Program-made: the position numbers and the translations under genes
Shown: positions 6,230 through 13,834 of the stretch, piece after piece
How the letters are laid out: the number at the start of each line of letters is the position of its first letter
Position numbering within the stretch: the first letter of the stretch is position 1
Source: an uncultured Clostridia bacterium
Lineage (GTDB): Bacteria > Bacillota > Clostridia > Oscillospirales > Acutalibacteraceae
Direction: 5' to 3'
Length of the DNA: 15,031 nucleotides
Assembly: GCA_937901145.1 (NCBI GenBank)
Contig: CALCHE010000073.1
Coordinates: 1-15,031, forward strand
Notes under the pieces: generated by a model
What the model was told of the DNA's origin: nothing
What the model saw: the letters and a program-made list of their open reading frames with translations, nothing else
Database searches by the model: none

Positions 6230-7933
6230 ATGAAAGCTAAAAAACTTGCAGTTATGCTTTTATGTCTTATCACGGCATTTATGCTGTTCACTTTCTCAGC
6301 ATCTGCAGCTACAGACTGTGAAACATTAGGCATCGAGCATGAAATGGAGTGGGTAAAATACAGTCAGACCTGTACTGTAGAAGGCTGCTATAAATATGAA
6401 TGTAAGAACTGCGATTATGTGGACGAGAGCAAAACAGAGATTATTCCCTGTCATAATTATGAGGGTTCACGAATCGGAAAAACTCCCACCTGTACCGAGG
6501 AAGGCCTTCTCATAACCTACTGTACATGGTGTATGGAGGTTAAAACCGAGGCTATCGAAAAGGACCCCGAAAACCACAAATACGGCTTATGGACAGTTAT
6601 AGAGGAATCCACCTGCAGCAAACAGGGTCAGCAGATAAGAACATGTTCGCGCTGTAATGAAACAGAGACAAAGGATCTTGTCATAAATCCCACCAAGCAT
6701 AACTATGTGAACTGGGAAGTAGTGACTGAGTCTGACTGCTCCGTGGAGGGTGTCGAAAAGTCAGCCTGTGAATACTGCGGAAAGGTAACTACCCGCGCTC
6801 TTCCCTGTCACTATGACTATGAAATCAATGAAGGTAACTACAGAGTAGTTGAGTCAGATCCGGGTACCTGTCATAAACTTTCCTGGAAGAAGTATCAGTG
6901 TAATAAGTGTTATACCGTCTTTACTGTAAACGGCGGCTATAACGAGGATGGACACGATTTTACAGATGAAAGCCTCTGGCAGATTCCAGCGGATGCTACC
7001 TGTCAGAATACGGTAAAGATAATCAAGCGCTGTAAAAATTTCCACACTCATACCATAGAAGAGGAATACACAGCACCCCACGATTTTTCGGGTCTCGAGA
7101 GAACTATCACAGAGCCTAAGTGTGAAAAGATTAACGGTGAGACTGTCTTTACTGACGGACAGAAGGCTGTGAAATGCGTTAACTGTGACGAAGAGAAAAT
7201 AGTAGCTATCGAAAATACACACGGCTTCGTCGATTATGAAATTACCGAAGGTGCCTGCGGTGAAGGCGGCAAGTACAAGAGAACCTGTATGTGCGGTGAT
7301 GTAACCGAAACCGGAAGCTTCGGTGATATGGAGCATCCCTACTATACCTGGGACGGTAAAAATTACGTAAAGGGAGACTGTGTACACGAAGGCTACAAGC
7401 AGACATGGTGTAATATCTGTGAGAAGTACACAATTAACTTTACTCCCGACCTTGCTTCAAAGGGCGGTCACGTTCCCGGCAAGTATGTAGAAAAAGAACC
7501 CGCTACCTGTAATAAAAGCGGTGTGGCAGATAACTGCTGCAGAGTCTGCGGAACAGTTATCGAAACAGTTCCTACCGCTAAGCTCAGTCACACTATAATT
7601 GTTATGATCGACGGCGTGGATGCTACCTGTACCAAATCAGGCGTTACACCTTATCAGTTCTGCACCGGCTGTGATACAGTCTTCCCTCAGGATATTATTC
7701 CTGCACTGGGTCATAACTTCGTAGAGCAGAAGGAAGGCGAAGAGGGCGGTAAGAAAATCTGTAACAGATGCTTCCAGTATGAAATTATAAACGATAAGGG
7801 TGAACAGGTTACCTGTAAGTGTCTCTGCCATAACACAAACGGTCTGGCAAAGTTTATTTACAAGATTATCACCTTCTTCAGTAAAATCTTCGGAGCAAAT
7901 CAGGAATGCAAGTGCGGAGTGCTCCATTATTGA
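6230..7933 (+). CDS. Secreted Cys-rich tandem-module protein
   Basis: This 567-residue protein has a clear signal peptide (residues 1-26, ending SASA before ATD). About eleven degenerate modules of 35-45 residues follow. Each opens with a Cys pair of the form TC-x-x-x-G then C-x-x-C and often ends in a His, for example TCTVEG, TCTEEG, TCSKQG, DCSVEG, DCVHEG, TCNKSG and TCTKSG. The paired CxxC and His suggest zinc-ribbon-like knuckles or disulfides; neither can be decided here. The end (529-567) differs: CKCLCH, then an amphipathic helix LAKFIYKIITFFSKIFG, then ECKCGVLHY. From memory, similar tails close other clostridial surface proteins. There is no LPxTG motif or membrane anchor. The ATG at 6230 is set by GGAGG 8 bases upstream. 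It is monocistronic. The role is unknown; surface or envelope attachment is an inference. Confidence 0.8.
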   Translation: MKAKKLAVMLLCLITAFMLFTFSASAATDCETLGIEHEMEWVKYSQTCTVEGCYKYECKNCDYVDESKTEIIPCHNYEGSRIGKTPTCTEEGLLITYCTWCMEVKTEAIEKDPENHKYGLWTVIEESTCSKQGQQIRTCSRCNETETKDLVINPTKHNYVNWEVVTESDCSVEGVEKSACEYCGKVTTRALPCHYDYEINEGNYRVVESDPGTCHKLSWKKYQCNKCYTVFTVNGGYNEDGHDFTDESLWQIPADATCQNTVKIIKRCKNFHTHTIEEEYTAPHDFSGLERTITEPKCEKINGETVFTDGQKAVKCVNCDEEKIVAIENTHGFVDYEITEGACGEGGKYKRTCMCGDVTETGSFGDMEHPYYTWDGKNYVKGDCVHEGYKQTWCNICEKYTINFTPDLASKGGHVPGKYVEKEPATCNKSGVADNCCRVCGTVIETVPTAKLSHTIIVMIDGVDATCTKSGVTPYQFCTGCDTVFPQDIIPALGHNFVEQKEGEEGGKKICNRCFQYEIINDKGEQVTCKCLCHNTNGLAKFIYKIITFFSKIFGANQECKCGVLHY

Positions 7934-7953
7934 TAATATTTTACATAATATAC

Positions 7954-7982
7954 CAACGGCGTCTTCGGATGCCGTTGTTTTT
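7954..7982 (+). terminator. Terminator of the Cys-rich protein gene
   Basis: CAACGGCGTC and GATGCCGTTG form a 10-bp stem with one G-T pair and a TTCG loop, followed by TTTTT. Confidence 0.88.
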
Positions 7983-8021
7983 ATGACAAAATAACAAATT
8001 TTCAATTTTTTTCTCAGACTC

Positions 8022-8050
8022 TTGAAAAGTGTTATAAAAATCAGTATAAT
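8022..8050 (+). promoter_or_regulatory. Sigma-A promoter of pckG
   Basis: TTGAAA (8022-8027), 17 bases, TATAAT (8045-8050). Transcription would begin near 8057, giving a leader of about 73 nt before the ATG at 8130. I see no riboswitch fold in the leader. Confidence 0.85.
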
Positions 8051-8129
8051 ATCTAAGAATAGTAGTATGGAGTACAAGGAGTAATTTTAAGCTACGAAAT
8101 CAAATTCATTTGTGAAAGGAAATTTTATT

Positions 8130-9920
8130 ATGCTTCAGAATGCACCCACAAACAATAAGAGTATACTTGAATGGCTTGAAGACAAGCTTGCTCTTGTAAA
8201 TGCCGACAAAGTAGTATGGATTGACGGTTCCGACGAACAGATCGAAGCTCTCCGCGCAGAGGCTTGTGCTACAGGCGAAATGATCAAACTCAACCAGGAA
8301 CTTCTTCCTGATTGCTACCTTCACAGAACTGCAGTAAATGACGTTGCCCGTGTAGAAGGCAGAACATTTATCTGTGCTGAAACCAAAGAAGAAGCAGGCC
8401 CCACAAACAACTGGATGGATCCCGCAGAAGCTTACGAAATGCTTTACGGTATCGCTAAGGACAGCTACAAGGGCAGAACTGCTTACATCATCCCTTACTC
8501 AATGGGTCCCGTAGGTTCAGAATTCTCTAAAGCAGGTATCGAACTTACTGACTCCATCTACGTTGTACTCAATATGTGCATCATGACCAGAGTAGGCTTC
8601 AATGTTCTCGAGGCACTCGGCGACAGCAATGACTGGGTTCGCGGTCTTCACTGCCGTTGTGACATCGACGAAGAAAAGAGATACATCTGCCAGTTCCCCC
8701 AGGATAACACCATCATCTCTGTTAACTCAGGCTACGGCGGAAACGTTCTCCTCGGTAAAAAGTGCTTCGCACTCCGTATCGCTTCCAACCAGGGTAGAAA
8801 AGAAGGCTGGATGGCTGAGCATATGCTCATCCTCGGTATCGAAAAGCCCGACGGTGAAGTTAAATACATCTGTGCTGCATTCCCCTCAGCTTGCGGTAAG
8901 ACAAACCTTGCTATGCTTATTCCTCCCGAAGGCTATAAGAACAAGGGCTACAAGGTATGGTGTGTAGGTGACGATATCGCCTGGATCCGTAAGGGTGCAG
9001 ACGGCAGACTTTATGCTATCAACCCTGAAAACGGCTTCTTCGGCGTTGCTCCCGGTACTAACATGAAGTCCAACCCCAATGCTCTTCTTTCTACAAAGAA
9101 AGGCACTATCTTTACAAACGTTGCTCACAACCTTGATGACAATACAGTATGGTGGGAAGGTCTCGATAAGAATCCTCCCGAAAATGCTATGGAATGGACA
9201 GGCAAGCCCTGGAACGGTAAAACAGACGAAATCAAGGGTGCTCATCCCAACAGCCGTTTCACAGCTCCCGCTAAGAACTGCCCCTGCATCAGCAGTGAGT
9301 TCGAAAACCCCAACGGTGTTCCCGTTTCCGCTATCGTATTCGGCGGCCGCCGTGCTAAGCTTGCTCCCCTCGTATATCAGTCAAGAGACTGGAACCACGG
9401 TGTATTCGTAGGTTCAATCATGGCTTCCGAAACCACAGCTGCAGCTTCAGGTGCAGTAGGTGTTGTTCGTCGTGATCCCATGGCTATGCTTCCCTTCTGC
9501 GGTTATGATATGGCTGATTACTGGCAGCACTGGATCGACATCGGTGAAACACTCGATGCTGACAAGGCTCCCAAAATCTTCAACGTTAACTGGTTCCGTA
9601 AGGATGACGAAGGCAACTTCATGTGGCCCGGTTTCGGTGACAACCTTCGTGTTCTTGATTGGATCATTGACAGATGTGAAGGCAAGGTAGGCGCTGAAGA
9701 AACAGCTATCGGTTACCTTCCCAAGGCCGAAGACATCAACCTTGAAGGTCTTGAAGGCGAAATCACTGTTGAAGGTCTCAAGTCAATCCTTGACGTAGAT
9801 AAGGCTCTCTGGGCTGAAGATGCTAAGGGCATCGAAGAATTCTACGGCAAATTCGGTGACAAGCTTCCCAAGGAGCTTCGTGCAGAGCTTGAAACACTCA
9901 AAAAGAACACAGCTGAATAA
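8130..9920 (+). CDS. pckG: Phosphoenolpyruvate carboxykinase (GTP)
   Basis: This 596-residue cytoplasmic enzyme interconverts oxaloacetate plus GTP with PEP, CO2 and GDP. It is the GTP class, not the ATP class. The P-loop and reactive cysteine are in FPSACGKTN (residues 251-259; C255), the metal-binding kinase-2 motif is VGDDIAW (279-285), the guanine pocket is marked by FNVNWFR (484-490), and YIIPYSMGPVGS (119-130) and RRAKLAPLVYQSRDWNHGV (407-425) are further signatures. Length is normal and no key residue is missing. The ATG at 8130 has AAAGGA 9 bases upstream; a GTG at 8112 would place that site inside the gene. It has its own strong promoter and terminator. Proline is mostly CCC and codon choice is uniform, as in a highly expressed native gene. 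In saccharolytic anaerobes it often runs toward oxaloacetate for succinate formation; that direction is inferred. Confidence 0.97.
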   Translation: MLQNAPTNNKSILEWLEDKLALVNADKVVWIDGSDEQIEALRAEACATGEMIKLNQELLPDCYLHRTAVNDVARVEGRTFICAETKEEAGPTNNWMDPAEAYEMLYGIAKDSYKGRTAYIIPYSMGPVGSEFSKAGIELTDSIYVVLNMCIMTRVGFNVLEALGDSNDWVRGLHCRCDIDEEKRYICQFPQDNTIISVNSGYGGNVLLGKKCFALRIASNQGRKEGWMAEHMLILGIEKPDGEVKYICAAFPSACGKTNLAMLIPPEGYKNKGYKVWCVGDDIAWIRKGADGRLYAINPENGFFGVAPGTNMKSNPNALLSTKKGTIFTNVAHNLDDNTVWWEGLDKNPPENAMEWTGKPWNGKTDEIKGAHPNSRFTAPAKNCPCISSEFENPNGVPVSAIVFGGRRAKLAPLVYQSRDWNHGVFVGSIMASETTAAASGAVGVVRRDPMAMLPFCGYDMADYWQHWIDIGETLDADKAPKIFNVNWFRKDDEGNFMWPGFGDNLRVLDWIIDRCEGKVGAEETAIGYLPKAEDINLEGLEGEITVEGLKSILDVDKALWAEDAKGIEEFYGKFGDKLPKELRAELETLKKNTAE

Positions 9921-9934
9921 TTATTGCTTATCCG

Positions 9935-9963
9935 ACTCCCTCGCTTCAGGCGGGGGAGTTTTG
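9935..9963 (+). terminator. Intrinsic terminator of pckG
   Basis: ACTCCCTCGC and GCGGGGGAGT form a 10-bp stem with one T-G pair and a TTCAG loop, followed by TTTTGTTGTTT. Confidence 0.87.
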
Positions 9964-10024
9964 TTGTTTGGGAAAAACAGAAGTGGGAAATTAAAGAAAA
10001 TTAAGATTTCTACCTGTAAAACTA

Positions 10025-10053
10025 TTGACAAGAGAAAAAAGCAGGTTTATAAT
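10025..10053 (+). promoter_or_regulatory. Perfect-consensus sigma-A promoter
   Basis: TTGACA (10025-10030), exactly 17 bases, TATAAT (10048-10053). Both boxes and the spacing match consensus fully, the strongest promoter in the window outside rRNA. It drives the two paralogous secreted proteins, implying high basal expression unless they are repressed. Confidence 0.9.
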
Positions 10054-10095
10054 AAATATTGCCAAATTATTAAAATTGAAACGGAGGAATTAACA

Positions 10096-10815
10096 ATGAA
10101 AAAAATCTTGGCAGTATTACTTACAATCGTGATGGCTTTTTCACTTGCAGCTCCCGCTTTTGCAGCAGCTCCCGCTGTTGACATGGATGGTGTATCTGCT
10201 TCCATCGGTAATGTTTCAGAGGATGCTTCTGCAGCAGTCGATGCAGCCGGCAACATTTATGACAGCCTCAAAGCTGAAGATTACAAATCAGCTATCGATG
10301 GCGTATTCGATTTTGCAGCAAAGCTTGCAAAGGCTATTCACACACTTATTCACACTCTTGCTGACCTTTTCGATTTTGACTGCCCCTTCTGTGATGAAGA
10401 CAAGGCTGCAAATGACGGTGAAGATGCAGGTAAGGACGACGAAAATGCAGAACCTGAAGCTCCTCGCGGCGAAGGCGCAGGCATCGTTCTCAAAGACGAT
10501 TCCCAGACAACATTTGGTGGCGGCGAATACTACGGTGATGTTTACCTTCAGGCAGAAGTAACAGTTGCAGAAATCAGAATTCTCGACTTAACAGCTGATG
10601 TAAACAATCTCATCGTTCTTGATGCTCCTAACACTGTTGTCATCAGTGGCGGTAACTTCACTCTTCCCGAAGGCGGTAAGCTTATCATCGACACCACAAG
10701 CGATCTCACCACTCAGGCTTGCTTCCTTGGTGATATCTATGTAAACGGCGAGCTTCTTACTCCCGCTAACGTAGATCAGTATCTTGAAGGTGTTGAAAAT
10801 CCCTGCTTCTATTAA
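10096..10815 (+). CDS. Secreted CPFC-motif protein, paralogue 1
   Basis: I do not recognise a named family for this 239-residue protein. Residues 1-23 are a signal peptide (MKKILAVLL..., cleavage after APAFA). An N-terminal helical region (about 30-92) carries an amphipathic helix starting LAKAIHTLIHTL (77-88) and ends in FDCPFC (94-99). A low-complexity acidic linker (about 100-126, rich in D, E, N and A) leads to a C-terminal beta-rich domain (about 128-239) with TADVNNLIVL, NTVVISGGNFTLPEGGKLIID and a final CFY. It has no membrane anchor or catalytic motif. The gene begins at ATG 10096, 8 bases after GGAGG, and is followed after 39 nt by a clear paralogue with its own GGAGG; no terminator separates them, so they form one operon. 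The CxxC could bind metal or form a disulfide. Secretion is well supported; function is unknown. Confidence 0.8.
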   Translation: MKKILAVLLTIVMAFSLAAPAFAAAPAVDMDGVSASIGNVSEDASAAVDAAGNIYDSLKAEDYKSAIDGVFDFAAKLAKAIHTLIHTLADLFDFDCPFCDEDKAANDGEDAGKDDENAEPEAPRGEGAGIVLKDDSQTTFGGGEYYGDVYLQAEVTVAEIRILDLTADVNNLIVLDAPNTVVISGGNFTLPEGGKLIIDTTSDLTTQACFLGDIYVNGELLTPANVDQYLEGVENPCFY

Positions 10816-10854
10816 TTTTTAGTTGCTGATTTTTATAGTTCGGAGGAATAAGCA

Positions 10855-11736
10855 ATGAAAAAATTTTTAGCAGTTTTACTTTCACTTGTTATGGTTTTCT
10901 CAATGAGCGCAGTTTCCTTTGCTGCATTCGATGCAGACATTGATGATGCAAAGACTGCAGTAGAAAATGTTTCAGGTGACGCAAAAGACGTTATCGGCTC
11001 AGGTGCTGATGTTGTTGAAAGTTTAAAGGACAAAGATTATGCTTCAGCTGTTAAAGGCGCATTTGTCTTTATTGAAAAACTTTTCAATGCAATTCATTCA
11101 CTTGTTTGCACACTTGCAGATCTCTTTGATTTTGACTGTCCCTTCTGTGACGGTGCTGTGACTGATGCTCCCGAAACAGAGGAACCTACAACTGAGGAAC
11201 CCACAACTGAGGAACCTACAACTGAGGAACCTACAACTGAGGAGCCTACAACTGAGGAACCCACAACTGAGGAACCTACAACTGAGGAACCCACAACTGA
11301 GGAACCCACAACTGAGGAACCCACAACTGAGGAACCCACAACAGAGGAGCCCACTACTGAGGCAACCACTGTAGGCGGATTCGTAATTGATGATTCATAC
11401 TCAGGTGAAGTTGTTCTTACTTCTGACAAAAAAATCGTTGATGATACAGCTGTTCTTGCCAACAAGTCAGTATCACAGCTTATTCTTGAAGGAATTACTG
11501 CAGAAGTTAACAATGTTGTAGTTCTCAAGAAATCTAACACTGTATTCTTCATTGGCGGTAACTATACTGTTCCTGCAGGCGGTAAGCTTGTTATTGATAA
11601 GAGTGGCGACACTTTCACACAGGTATTTATAGCAAGGAATGTACCTCTCACAATTAACGGTGAGGTTATCACCACCAAGGATCAGGCCAAGGCATATATG
11701 TCAAACGTTGAATACATCAGTTTCTTTAATTATTAA
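10855..11736 (+). CDS. Secreted CPFC-motif protein, paralogue 2 with TEEPT linker
   Basis: This 293-residue protein matches the upstream gene product in both outer domains. The signal peptide is residues 1-23. A helical region with the same DYxSAxxGxFxF pattern (61-72) leads to an amphipathic helix and FDCPFC (93-98). The linker is entirely different: twelve TEEPT units and one TEATT (108-172), an extended, acidic Thr/Pro spacer of the kind that spans cell walls and may be O-glycosylated. The C-terminal domain (about 173-293) shares TAEVNNVVVL, NTVFFIGGNYTVPAGGKLVID and the INGEV/VNGEL segment with paralogue 1, and ends FFNY. There is no sortase motif. ATG 10855 follows GGAGG by 8 bases. The pair clearly arose by tandem duplication followed by linker replacement. 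Function is unknown; a surface structural or binding role is an inference. Confidence 0.8.
   Translation: MKKFLAVLLSLVMVFSMSAVSFAAFDADIDDAKTAVENVSGDAKDVIGSGADVVESLKDKDYASAVKGAFVFIEKLFNAIHSLVCTLADLFDFDCPFCDGAVTDAPETEEPTTEEPTTEEPTTEEPTTEEPTTEEPTTEEPTTEEPTTEEPTTEEPTTEEPTTEEPTTEATTVGGFVIDDSYSGEVVLTSDKKIVDDTAVLANKSVSQLILEGITAEVNNVVVLKKSNTVFFIGGNYTVPAGGKLVIDKSGDTFTQVFIARNVPLTINGEVITTKDQAKAYMSNVEYISFFNY
11176..11370 (+). repeat. 15-bp coding minisatellite, 13 units
   Basis: Thirteen in-frame 15-bp units encode TEEPT, based on ACTGAGGAACCYACA, with the last degenerate (TEATT). Inner units differ only by C/T or A/G third-base changes, while the first and last differ more (ACAGAG). This is the pattern left by expansion through slippage or unequal exchange. 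Copy number is expected to vary between strains. Confidence 0.95.
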
Positions 11737-11753
11737 TTAATATCAACTGCTAT

Positions 11754-11787
11754 AAGGCAGCTCTCACTCGTTGAGAGCTGCCTTTTC
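11754..11787 (+). terminator. Terminator of the secreted-paralogue operon
   Basis: AAGGCAGCTCTCA (11754-11766) and TGAGAGCTGCCTT (11772-11784) form a perfect 13-bp stem with a CTCGT loop, followed by TTC and more T-rich sequence. Confidence 0.88.
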
Positions 11788-11837
11788 ATTTTATCTTTCC
11801 CTTTTCGTAACTTTTCTGAAAAAATTTTCACTTACTA

Positions 11838-11864
11838 TGTAACTAAAGCCACTTTTAAATTGTC
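11838..11864 (+). promoter_or_regulatory. Candidate ECF-type promoter of the sigma gene
   Basis: No good sigma-A promoter is seen before the sigma factor gene. TGTAAC (11838-11843) resembles the -35 of envelope-stress ECF promoters. TGTC (11861-11864) lies 17 bases later, near where a CGTC/CGTA -10 would be. This would fit autoregulation by the encoded sigma factor. The match is short and the -10 imperfect. Confidence 0.3.
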
Positions 11865-11874
11865 TATATATATG

Positions 11875-11884
11875 AAAGGCCTTT
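11875..11884. promoter_or_regulatory. 10-bp palindrome AAAGGCCTTT in sigma gene leader
   Basis: A perfect 10-bp palindrome between the candidate promoter and the ribosome site GGAGGTG (11904-11910). It could be an operator or chance. Confidence 0.2.
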
Positions 11885-11915
11885 TAAGGAAGCTTACAAT
11901 AACGGAGGTGATAAA

Positions 11916-12458
11916 ATGCATTCAGCACCCACGGCCGCAGATGAAAAACAGAAGCTGACAGAAATATACGAGAAGTACAGAAACAGAATGTATATCACCG
12001 CCTGTCGGATATTGAACGATCCTTATCTTGCCGAGGATGCGGTACATGAAGCCTTCGTAGCCATTTCGAAAAATCTTGACAAGATAGGTGATACAGACAG
12101 CATACAGACTGCGTCCTATGTTATCAAGGCTGCTAAAAGCAGGGCACTCAATATGGTAAGGCAGAAGGTGTGCGAGATGCCGACACTTATCAGTGATGAA
12201 GATGCGAAGGAGGACGAGACAGCTCTGGACAACATCTGCGAGAAGGAAAACTATTCTTACATAGTCAGCGCCATTCTTTCTCTCGATGAAAAATACAGGG
12301 ATGTACTCAGCCTTTATTACCTTAACGAGCTGACCGTATCGGAAATTTCGCACCTTCTCTCCCGAAAGGAAAACACCGTAAAACAGCAGCTTGCCCGAGG
12401 CAGACGGAAGCTCATATATATAATAGAAAAGGAGGCTCTTAATAATGAAAAGAAATGA
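11916..12458 (+). CDS. RNA polymerase sigma-70 family (ECF-like) sigma factor
   Basis: This 180-residue protein has the two domains of an ECF sigma factor, which directs RNA polymerase core to alternative promoters. Region 2 is about 13-85 and includes YEKYRNRMYITACRILNDP (18-36) and the -10 binding stretch YLAEDAVHEAFVAI (37-50). A variable acidic linker (92-112) follows. Region 4 (about 115-170) has LDEKYRDVLSLYYLNELTV and the helix-turn-helix VSEISHLLSRKENTVKQQL (141-159), ending in the ARGRRKL signature. GGAGGTG precedes ATG 11916. The last 14 nt overlap the next gene, a membrane protein with anti-sigma layout, so the pair is translationally coupled. Such pairs usually respond to envelope or extracellular signals; the signal and regulon are unknown here. 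Confidence 0.88.
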   Translation: MHSAPTAADEKQKLTEIYEKYRNRMYITACRILNDPYLAEDAVHEAFVAISKNLDKIGDTDSIQTASYVIKAAKSRALNMVRQKVCEMPTLISDEDAKEDETALDNICEKENYSYIVSAILSLDEKYRDVLSLYYLNELTVSEISHLLSRKENTVKQQLARGRRKLIYIIEKEALNNEKK

Positions 12459-13806
12459 TTTACTCAAAGCGGCTTTCGAGGAAGCGGCAGAAAAAGAACT
12501 GAAATCACTTCCCGGGGAAGGGGATATAGTAAGACCTTATTCGAAGGAATTCAAAAAGAAAATGGATAAGCTGTTCGATGAGATGGGACAAGATAAGACA
12601 GCACCTGTGAGAAGAAAGAAAATCAGATGGGCGGCGCTTATAGCGGCAGTGCTGATGTGTGTGACGCTGACAGTAACTGTTTCAGCTACTGATTTAACAC
12701 CGAAGGAAATGCTGATGCTGATGGGACTGTGGACAGAGCCTGACCCTGAAAATTATGTGACAGTTGACTGGGAAATAAAGGGAGCCTACGCAGCAGGCAG
12801 AGCAGAAACTTCCCGTAAAGAGGTAATCTATGACGGCGATGAGATTGTTATAAGATATGTTATCGACGAGGGAGCCCATTCGGTCGAGGCTGAAAAGGGA
12901 CTTATCCTTTTCCTCGACGGTGTAAGACAGAAATTCACAGTTAAGCACGGTGACGTGATTACAGAGGATACAGATATTTACATCATCGGCGGAAATCCGG
13001 GTACGGTTGATGCTATAGATATCTCATTCCAGCCCAATATAGGAAACAAAGGTGAAACTCTCGCTCTTTCATTAGCCTCTGTTACAGATCCTGACGGAAG
13101 CAGTGTGGTGTGTGATTCGGAGAAAGGTGTAAAATATTGGCACACAGACGATAATCTTGATGACATCTGTGATGATTGTCTTGTCGACGTAACCGTATAT
13201 ACAGGTATGAGATCTATGCTTTTACATAACGACGTTTTCGCTCATCTTATTATGGAAGAGGATGCGCCCGAACAGAAGGCAGTTTGCGGAGATATCTTCG
13301 GCAAGAGGGAAGCTCCCGTCCACGAAAAAATCCGCGCTATGTATAATTATGAGGATCCGGCAAGTGACGGTTCGGTCTATTATAATGAATACGATAATCT
13401 CGAATCGATGAATGCGGTTCTTTATAAAGACATAGATGAAACTATTACTTATGATAATGACCATCCGTTCCTTAAAGACACATTCACTCTCCACAAAACA
13501 AAATTCACGACGGAAGGTGAAGAAAGTGAAGAGTTTACTCTTAATCTTCACGGAAAAGCAGGGCAGTACAGAGTGTCCTTCTACATCGGCACAGTAGCTC
13601 AGCCTGTTTTCGACGGAGCGGAGAATATAGATGTAATTATCAATGAGGGCAGACAGATTGAATTACCCCTCGTGCTTGATACATCGAAGCTCCCGAAGGG
13701 TGACAACAGATATTATGTAGTATATAAAAAGCTCGGTAACGATAAGTTCGAGCACGGCTGGTGGTGGGAGTACCAGATTTGCGAAGGAACGATTACCGTC
13801 GAATAA
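12445..13806 (+). CDS. Membrane-anchored anti-sigma-like protein
   Basis: This 453-residue single-pass protein is the likely partner of the overlapping sigma gene. The cytoplasmic part (1-59) contains YSKEFKKKMDKLFDEM (32-47), of the type that precedes the membrane span in clostridial sigma-operon proteins, and ends in RRKK (56-59). The transmembrane helix is about 61-80. The remaining 370 residues are outside. They include a beta-rich stretch (about 105-215), a Cys/Asp-rich loop YWHTDDNLDDICDDC (231-245) that resembles metal-binding loops, and a C-terminal immunoglobulin-like part ending GWWWEYQICEGTITVE. ATG 12445 is set by GGAGG 9 bases upstream; the start overlaps the sigma gene by 14 nt. 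By family logic it would hold the sigma factor at the membrane until an outside signal releases it. No zinc-binding ZAS motif (HxxxCxxC) is seen in the cytoplasmic part. Confidence 0.75.
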   Translation: MKRNDLLKAAFEEAAEKELKSLPGEGDIVRPYSKEFKKKMDKLFDEMGQDKTAPVRRKKIRWAALIAAVLMCVTLTVTVSATDLTPKEMLMLMGLWTEPDPENYVTVDWEIKGAYAAGRAETSRKEVIYDGDEIVIRYVIDEGAHSVEAEKGLILFLDGVRQKFTVKHGDVITEDTDIYIIGGNPGTVDAIDISFQPNIGNKGETLALSLASVTDPDGSSVVCDSEKGVKYWHTDDNLDDICDDCLVDVTVYTGMRSMLLHNDVFAHLIMEEDAPEQKAVCGDIFGKREAPVHEKIRAMYNYEDPASDGSVYYNEYDNLESMNAVLYKDIDETITYDNDHPFLKDTFTLHKTKFTTEGEESEEFTLNLHGKAGQYRVSFYIGTVAQPVFDGAENIDVIINEGRQIELPLVLDTSKLPKGDNRYYVVYKKLGNDKFEHGWWWEYQICEGTITVE

Positions 13807-13834
13807 TCAGATAATCTCCCTTTAGATTTTCGGG

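Noticed and set aside
6854..7387. 177-codon minus-strand open frame within the Cys-rich gene
   Set aside because: The plus-strand gene has a signal peptide, modules and a terminator; the reverse frame has no recognisable start or domain.
8057..8129. pckG leader considered as a riboswitch
   Set aside because: No stable stem series or known aptamer consensus is seen in about 73 AT-rich bases.
8886..9245. Minus-strand open frame in pckG
   Set aside because: It overlaps the PEP carboxykinase active-site region and lacks start signals.
11176..11370. A regular 15-bp repeat that could suggest a CRISPR-like array
   Set aside because: There are no spacers; units are contiguous, in frame, and code for TEEPT in a secreted protein.
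11094..11552. Antisense open frame with a VVGSS repeat
   Set aside because: It is the reverse reading of the TEEPT minisatellite, has no ribosome site, and lies inside a well-supported gene.
11922..12467. 181-codon minus-strand frame covering the sigma gene
   Set aside because: It is a shadow of the sigma factor, which shows clear region 2 and region 4 motifs on the plus strand.
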